From Acanthaster planci (lineage: Eukaryota > Echinodermata > Asteroidea > Valvatida > Acanthasteridae), in the NCBI RefSeq assembly GCF_001949145.1, contig NW_019091430.1:4671-17263 (forward strand): a stretch of DNA of 12,593 nucleotides. The letters are read 5' to 3'. Made by a program: the position numbers and the translations under genes. Of this stretch, positions 7,386 through 12,593 are shown one piece after another. The stretch's first letter is position 1, and every line of letters starts with the position of its first letter. The notes beneath the pieces are model-generated. The model ran no database searches. It was not told the origin of the DNA and worked only from the letters and a program-made list of their open reading frames with translations.

Positions 7386-8186
7386 GTAAGCCTTCTAAAC
7401 CAGTATATAAATTTGTGCATGTTGGATCTACCCAAAACAGAAGCCAATTAGCATGATTAGGGAGTAGTTATTCTTTTCTATAGCTTCGTGGTCCGACTGC
7501 CTACCTACCTCGGTTACTTCCGGTTCCTTGAAGTTTGATGTTGCAGTCTGGATGTATATAATATCCCGACAATTTTGAACTGCAAAGTTCTTGTGGGTTT
7601 GAAACGGGCACAAATTGGATATTTTGGTTGAGTAGTGTTTTCTTTCCTCCATGATTCCTACAGCCACAACTTCAACTCACTCTGGAAGTACAATCTGATA
7701 ATATTCTTGTGTGTGCAAAAGAATGTGGATGTCTTTCGGTGTTTAAGTCCATGCACCACCTCTACACACCATTTATTATTGATTTGTCAACAAAAAAACA
7801 TTATGAACTGTAAATAATATAATAAAAGCTGCAACTGAATGCGAGTTTTTAATTGCATGTCATAGCAGTAATCCACGCCAGGCTCCATGCCGATTTTTCT
7901 TTTTCTTGTTATTTATTTATAAATCCACTTTAGTCAAATTTAATTCGACCCACAGATTTGATATTTTCTTCATGTATTGCGTGCACAGTGGTTAACATGT
8001 TGACTGGACGTGCTTATTCCCGTTACATCACTCCCTCAGGTGGAGACTCTGAGTGGTGGGAGATTTTTATTTTTAATCATCACTTTAAACTCAGGTCATG
8101 ATATGATTGCGCAAGACCCTGATTAATGGATGCCAGAAGGACTGAACGGATTAATTTATCAAATAATTTTCAAATTCGGCTTCCAG
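7386..8186 (+). other. Possible intron 1 of the small predicted gene
   Basis: 801 bp, AT-rich, with no coding homology. It starts with GTAAGC and ends with CAAATTCGGCTTCCAG. It contains TATATAA near 7403 and AATAAA near 7821. Confidence 0.3.
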
Positions 8187-8607
8187 TACAGGATTACAAT
8201 CGCTGGCTGAAGGGAGGATAGAACGTCCTGAAAAGGAAACTGTGGCAGCAATAAAGCAAGTGAGGGAGCAAGTGGGTGAGATATCAGGAAGACGAGAAAC
8301 AAGGCAGGTGCAGGCACGGGCACAAACAGGGGAGGAAGAACAAGAAAATGAGGATGAGGCAGAGGAGGATCTATGGGAACAGGAAGCTCAGGAAGGCAAG
8401 GGAAAATCAAAGGCGGCAAAAGCAGGGGAGGAGAGTTTGGGAGAGGAGACGGAGGCAGGGGAGGAACAAAGGCTTGCGCAAGAGGACCAGCAAGTCGAAG
8501 AGGAGACAGAGCCACAGGAGCAACAAATAGGGGATGTGACACAGACTGGGGGTGAACAACTAATAGAAAACAATACAGAGGAAACACCACCAAGACAAAC
8601 GATCAAA
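8187..8607 (+). CDS. Predicted exon encoding a Glu/Gln-rich acidic segment
   Basis: The frame is open from 8167 to a TAA at 8650-8652. With the acceptor ending at 8186 and the donor CAAA|GTATGT at 8608 it gives a 421-bp exon, entering in phase 2 and leaving in phase 0. It begins TGLQSLAEGRIERPEKETVA, then a long run rich in Glu, Gln, Gly, Ala and Lys (EEEQENEDEAEEDLWEQEAQ and similar), and ends TPPRQTIK. This is probably disordered or a charged coiled coil. The strand is strongly purine-rich, so the open frame could partly reflect composition. Phase agreement with 7385 favours a real exon. Confidence 0.45.
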
Positions 8608-9499
8608 GTATGTTACGCTTTCGTGAAAATTACATGTAGACAGATAAGATAAACACAGTAGGTGTCGTCGGTATTTAAAGAAAGACAACATATCGGAAAA
8701 ATTCTTATTTTGGGGGGGGTCTGCAAATGTACCTACCATTTAAAAACGAATTAGCAGTGGCAAAGCAAAAATTTACTTACAGTGCTTGTAAGTATAAAAA
8801 AAAAAAATTATCTCTCTTTTATTTCTTTTCAAGAAGTGACAATAGTCAAATCGTTAATAGGATAAAAAAACAAACAACACACACACTCTGCAAGAGTGTA
8901 AAGTGTGCACCTGCGTGTGACTGATATTGTACAGGGACATGGACACCGGTGCAGTGTGTTAAATGAAACAAAATGTAACATTTTTCGTCAAGCAAAATGT
9001 GACAAAAATGTGTAAACTCCATTAGGAATAAAGACCTCTAGGTTATTCGATATACGAGGTAAAAAATTTCATAAGTTCACCTTTAGTAATTATTCCTTAA
9101 TTATAAAACTGTGTCTGCAATTACGTATGGATTGGCATTTTTCTGGTCTTATATTTCATGAATTTCTGAAACATTTCACAGTCAGTAAAATTATGTGATC
9201 TACAATTTCCATTGAAATGACCAGTATTTTAAATCGCGTTTTTCTCTGATTTTCCATTTGGCAAGAGTTTGAGGTTTTTGTCGCTTCGTGAAAAACCAAC
9301 GATGTTTAAGTTTAGATTGGACAAACCACAAAAACTTTTTCGTCCAAAATGGTTTAATTTTGTACTGAAGGAGAAACAAAAGAGCGTCAGCAGTGACACA
9401 TGAGAAGTCCATACTTTCGCAATCGGCATCTAACTTTATTATTCTTTACTCATGCATTCGTACGTCAGTTCATGTTTATTTATTCCAATCCTTTTGCAG
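8608..9499 (+). other. Possible intron 2 of the small predicted gene
   Basis: 892 bp of AT-rich DNA with a TACATGTA at 8631-8638, a G run near 8712, an A run near 8809 and no coding homology. It ends in the strong acceptor TTATTCCAATCCTTTTGCAG. Confidence 0.3.
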
Positions 9500-9589
9500 A
9501 TGCCCAAAAGGATGGAAAGGCTGGGTGGTTGGCAAACTAGAGGCCAGAAAAGCATTCAAACCAACAGAAGGACAAAGAAGAAGAGTTAA
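9500..9589 (+). CDS. Predicted last coding exon of the small gene, basic C-terminus
   Basis: Joined to 8607 in phase 0, the frame reads MPKRMERLGGWQTRGQKS then IQTNRRTKKKS and stops at TAA 9587-9589. With the two preceding exons this makes 199 residues: basic ends around an acidic centre. Another frame from the same acceptor (CPKGWKGWVVGKLEARK, open to 9692) needs phase 2, which the upstream exon does not offer. The nearest AATAAA downstream is at 10405-10410, far away. Evidence is one strong acceptor plus phase. Confidence 0.35.
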   Translation: MPKRMERLGGWQTRGQKSIQTNRRTKKKS

Positions 9590-11188
9590 AAATCAATGCT
9601 ACCTTGAACTGTTTATCTGTAAACTATCTTGGCCTTTTTACTCGTACTTTATAACTTTATTTTGTGAACGGTACTTTCACCTTCCCCCATGAAACTTTTA
9701 GTTCTAACAAACTACTCATAACCAGTGAAATATTGTCTTGATTTCTTCTGCTTTAATACTCTGACAGGGATAGTATTGACACAGTTACACGAGCAAACAA
9801 TTGTAATAAGTGACCTGATTTCAAACTTTTGAGCATTGGTTGCGGCCATTGAGCAGGTCGTAAACAATTTTTAAAGCCGCCCAAGCAAAAGTTTTACTCC
9901 TTATCGAGACACATAGAAAAAACGGCCTGGTAGCTAAAACCAGTCATTTCAGTTAGATTAGATATTCACTTTCACCTTGTGTGTTTCTGTTGTCATAGTC
10001 GGCAAATCATGAGATTAAGTCTTTGTAAGTAACGCTGGCGGTTTTATTGTACCATCTTTTTCCCTGTGTAATATGGCTAAATTTTAAAGAAATTATTTAG
10101 TGCAAACCAGTGAAGTGTATGCACCACTCTTGTGTATCATACTAATATTCAGACTCTTAATGGGTACCTGGAAGACGGTCGTAAGGGTGAAACTGGGTCA
10201 AGTCTACGAAATATGTCTTCTTTTGTAATAACGTTAGGATTAAAATGCTGATTTGGTACACCTATTGGCAAAAGGAATTCCCGGCTGAAGGTAGGTAGCA
10301 TAACTGTTATAAATCTACGTTTTTCTATTGTACCATCTTCCCTTGATTACTCATTGAGAAAATTCATCTCTTGAATTTCAAACTTGTTCAGTTTTTCATT
10401 TATAAATAAAAAACACTTTAAGCTGATTATCTTAAAAAGTGATATTTGCGTGCCTTGCCTGCTGACGTCCCTTTCCTATTTTTACTCATAACATTTAATG
10501 TTATGTGTTTGTATGATTAAATTTTAATGTTGAAGACCGAGATACATGCAGAGACTTCTTGTTGCGTGAAGTAATTCTAGTCTTCATTATGTTTGAAAGC
10601 TCGACCCAAAAGCAAGGGTTTTCTTAGTACGGCCACGGTACGAAAACCTAACCAGTTTTTTTGTAGATCATAGAGAAAACATCTGCCCCTAATCTTTAAT
10701 TGAAATACATTTAGAATAAAATCACAACTTATCCCGGCAATTTCATGAAATATGGGCATTGTAATATTGACCCCGATGATTTGACTTTATTTCATGTATA
10801 GGCTGACAACCGCCATTCGCCCTCGGTTCCCTTCTCTGTAGCTTTATGGGGTTAGTACAGTTTGTGTCAGGTCACTGGCAATTACGCAACAAGACTCGTT
10901 CATAGGGCTGTAATTTATTTTCTCAACGAATGATCGCTATGGATTTGTGTTACGGCGACTTATTTCAGTGTCTGTTTTATTCAATCTTAGATTATTAAAC
11001 AGTTTTAGTGAGATTCGGTAGTGAAAAAGACAAGGGGAAGTATTCCATGAGCTGCAGGTTGCTTCATGTGTATTGGTCGAGTGAGCTTTGTTTCCTCATT
11101 AACATTAAAACGGCAGGATTCCTTACCCCCATCCGGTCCCTTCGTTCGACAGAGACCGGTGGAAAACGGGCAGCGTTTATAATGCTGA
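9590..11188. other. Non-coding AT-rich stretch
   Basis: I see no exon in these 1.6 kb. The 14-mer TATTGTACCATCTT occurs twice (10045-10058 and 10326-10339). A near-perfect palindrome lies at 10487-10505. A frame open at 11008-11223 ends at the first minisatellite unit and resembles nothing I know. Confidence 0.45.
10487..10505. repeat. 19-bp palindrome with one unpaired central base
   Basis: CATAACATT and AATGTTATG are exact reverse complements around a single T. This AT-rich palindrome could be a binding site for a dimeric protein or a chance event. The same design (9-bp arms, one central base) recurs at 12199-12217. Confidence 0.5.
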
Positions 11189-11566
11189 GCCCCGAGAGGA
11201 AAATCATGTTTATTGGATACTAAATGCCCCGCAGTGTCAGATACTAAATGCCCCGCAGTGTCAGATACTAAATGCCCCGCAGTGTCAGATACTAAATGCC
11301 CCGCAGTGTCAGATACTAAATGCCCCGCAGTGTCAGATACTAAATGCCCCGCAGTGTCAAAATATAAATTGGGGCAAGTTTCTTACAAAGGAGGGGCATG
11401 TTACGCGTACAAAGAATATTTCGGAGCACAAGTCCGGCTCGACTCGGAAGAAATGTGCATTTTTCAAGCACTTTCTGAAATGAAAAAGGTCTCGGTCATC
11501 GATCCCATAAGCAAAGGGAAGCTAACAATAGAGAAAAAAGGAAGATGGTGTTGGGAAAAACGATAA
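11189..11566 (+). CDS. Open frame with octapeptide repeats; possible terminal exon, unrecognised
   Basis: One frame is open after TGA 11186-11188 to TAA 11564-11566. It reads APRGKSCLL, then six exact DTKCPAVS repeats, then a non-repeated tail including KYKLGQVSYKGGACYAYKEY, EEMCIFQALSEMKKV and RWCWEKR. The tail stays open for about 68 codons and looks protein-like, with Cys, Trp and charged residues. An AATAAA at 11568-11573 follows the stop by one base. There is no in-frame ATG before the repeats, and the acceptor-like AG at 11187-11188 lacks a good pyrimidine tract. It could be a terminal exon or a chance frame kept open because the 24-bp unit is a multiple of three. Confidence 0.25.
   Translation, partial: APRGKSCLLDTKCPAVSDTKCPAVSDTKCPAVSDTKCPAVSDTKCPAVSDTKCPAVSKYKLGQVSYKGGACYAYKEYFGAQVRLDSEEMCIFQALSEMKKVSVIDPISKGKLTIEKKGRWCWEKR
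11216..11359 (+). repeat. Perfect minisatellite, 6 x 24 bp
   Basis: The unit GATACTAAATGCCCCGCAGT + GTCA is repeated six times head to tail with no mismatch. In one frame it encodes DTKCPAVS; the overlapping TAAATG puts a stop in another frame in every unit. Identity of all copies indicates recent expansion or homogenisation. There are no unique spacers between units. Confidence 0.97.
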
Positions 11567-11757
11567 AAATAAAATCTTACGGTCCCAACATTTTTTCTTC
11601 ATTCATATGCTTCATACTATATTTGTGGTATTTTATTGACAAAAAGGAATTTATCAATCAATGTTATATTAATAAGCCGCTGTAAATTATGGAAGACGTT
11701 GTCACTTATGTGCTTAATGCTGATGCAAGCACAACACGGTTTCACAAAATGAAACTG

Positions 11758-11928
11758 CGCTATTTGGGTACACATGCCGGCTGTATAAACTAGGGCGGTC
11801 CGGCCCCCTTCGAACGCTACTTGGGTACACAGGCTGGCTGCATAAACTAGGGCGGTCCGGCCCCCTTCGAACGCTATTTGGGTACACAGGCCGGCTGTAT
11901 AAACTAGGGCGGTCCGGCCCCCTTAGAA
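11758..11928. repeat. Minisatellite, 3 x 57 bp
   Basis: Three units start at 11758, 11815 and 11872, each beginning CGCTAYTTGGGTACAC and containing TAAACTAGGGCGGTCCGGCC. Unit 1 differs from unit 3 at two bases and from unit 2 at four. The array is GC-rich inside AT-rich DNA. Because 57 is a multiple of three, the minus strand has a repeated frame (GPDRPSLYSRPVYPNS), but there is no sign that it is a gene. Confidence 0.95.
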
Positions 11929-12455
11929 TTTTGTTCACATTTACATTACACAGTTTCACTCAGGCTGAGCTAATGTTTACACAAAACCTTGGATTGTGAT
12001 TGTCACCGAAGTTTCACGGATTATCGAAGAATGGAAAACCTGACGGTACACTGTTGATTTAGGGTGATAAGTGCAACAGACTTTTCACGGATTCCTCAGC
12101 ACCATGAAAAAAGTAATGATCCCTGGCCCGACTGCCCACGGGTAAGTTCACCCGGTTTTCACGGACGGCGTAAGAAAGAAATTCTCCAAGGGGTATTTCA
12201 AGGATAAATTATCCTTGCCCATTCATTGAAAGCACCGTGAACATACTGGTTCACGGCAAATAAAGGGAAAAGTGGTACTTTTACGAGAATTTCACGGTTA
12301 AAGATGTTCACAGTGTTCTTTCATTTTCAAATGAGCCGGCAGATAGAGACATTAATAGCGACCACGAGACAGGCCTATGAATGATAAACCAGCTAAAATT
12401 ACACTACGCCTAACATACAAAACGAGCAAGAACAAAAAGGTAGAAATGAGACTGA
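11929..12455. other. Non-coding stretch with TTTCACGG words and two palindromes
   Basis: No exon is visible. (T)TTCACGG occurs at 12012-12019, 12083-12090, 12157-12164, 12250-12256 and 12290-12297, with one inverted copy at 12235-12241. The 19-bp palindrome CAAGGATAA-A-TTATCCTTG lies at 12199-12217. This density of one word in under 300 bp suggests a degraded tandem repeat or a cluster of binding sites. Confidence 0.5.
12235..12256. repeat. Perfect hairpin, 8-bp arms, 6-base loop
   Basis: CCGTGAAC and GTTCACGG are exact reverse complements separated by ATACTG. The right arm is one of the TTCACGG words of this region, so the hairpin links the direct-word cluster with its only inverted copy. 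No T run follows on either side that would suggest a terminator. Confidence 0.6.
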
Positions 12456-12593
12456 TCAGCTGGTCACCTCCGGACAGGAGAAGCACGTGATGGTGAGCAG
12501 GCCGCAAGAGAATTCCCCGACAACAATCCCCTGCTTGCAGAAATAGAACATAATCCAGCCATTCTTGACAGCTACAGAGTTCCAAGTTGGAAA
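12456..12593 (+). CDS. Possible exon fragment running off the right edge
   Basis: One frame is open from after TGA 12453-12455 to the window end. It contains AAREFPDNNPLLAEIEHNPA then ILDSYRVPSWK, which has a more protein-like composition than its surroundings. AG dinucleotides that could serve as acceptors end at 12459, 12477 and 12500, none with a strong pyrimidine tract. I do not recognise the family. A minus-strand frame over the same bases with a hydrophobic run is the competing reading. Confidence 0.2.

Noticed and set aside
8159-8593. Minus-strand proline/leucine-rich frame
   Set aside because: It is the complement of the purine-rich Glu/Gln exon and is explained by composition.
9393-9692. 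Longer alternative frame over the third exon of the small gene (CPKGWKGWVVGKLEARK)
   Set aside because: It looks protein-like but needs a phase-2 upstream exon; the available upstream donor at 8608 is phase 0. Kept only as an alternative reading.
11120-11160. tRNA-like TTCGTTCGAC segment with CCGGTC/GACCGG arms
   Set aside because: No acceptor stem, D-arm or anticodon arm can be folded around it; only a 6-bp stem is present.
11216-11359. CRISPR-like array of regular repeats
   Set aside because: The 24-bp units are directly adjacent with no spacers, and the context is eukaryotic with introns and a gypsy element.
11714-11959. Minus-strand frame through the 57-bp array
   Set aside because: Open because the unit is a multiple of three; no start, homology or expression signal.

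Overview
The window looks like nuclear DNA of a marine invertebrate animal. Coding stretches are short and separated by introns with ordinary GT/AG borders. There are relics of a Ty3/gypsy retrotransposon, two minisatellites and many copies of the octamer TACATGTA. The last, together with a few AGGCCTA-type words, reminds me of echinoderm, mollusc or amphioxus genomes, but I cannot name a species. There is no bacterial gene organisation, no CRISPR array and no recognisable RNA gene.

Positions 1-3172 (+ strand) hold the 3' part of a gene for a HECT-type E3 ubiquitin ligase, of the animal family that resembles G2E3. Four exons cover most of the HECT domain (1116-1503, 2159-2289, 2670-2850, 2985-3172), and a probable fifth lies at the left edge (3-64). 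Three of the four junctions agree in reading phase. Two things are wrong for a working ligase: the junction between the first two HECT exons cannot be spliced with GT/AG without losing frame or six conserved residues, and a TAG stop sits five codons after the presumed catalytic cysteine. The copy is either decaying or truncated.

Positions 3206-5474 are non-coding as far as I can see. They contain an RFX X-box-like site (4987-5000) and a perfect 9-bp-arm hairpin (5043-5065). Positions 5475-6930 are the 3' end of a Ty3/gypsy pol gene: a pre-integrase linker in one frame, a frame break near 5670, then an intact 419-codon integrase with all three catalytic acidic residues. Nothing of gag, protease, reverse transcriptase or RNase H is present.

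Positions 7297-9589 contain a possible three-exon gene I do not recognise (7297-7385, 8187-8607, 9500-9589). The phases match at both junctions and give a 199-residue protein with basic ends and a Glu/Gln-rich acidic middle. It is a prediction from splice signals only.

The rest, 9590-12593, is AT-rich and mostly featureless. It has a perfect 6 x 24-bp array (11216-11359) that stays open in one frame as a repeated octapeptide, a 3 x 57-bp array (11758-11928), a cluster of TTTCACGG words with a hairpin (12012-12297), and a possible exon fragment running off the right edge. I see no shared pathway among these elements. The HECT gene, the retroelement and the small predicted gene appear to be simple neighbours on the + strand.
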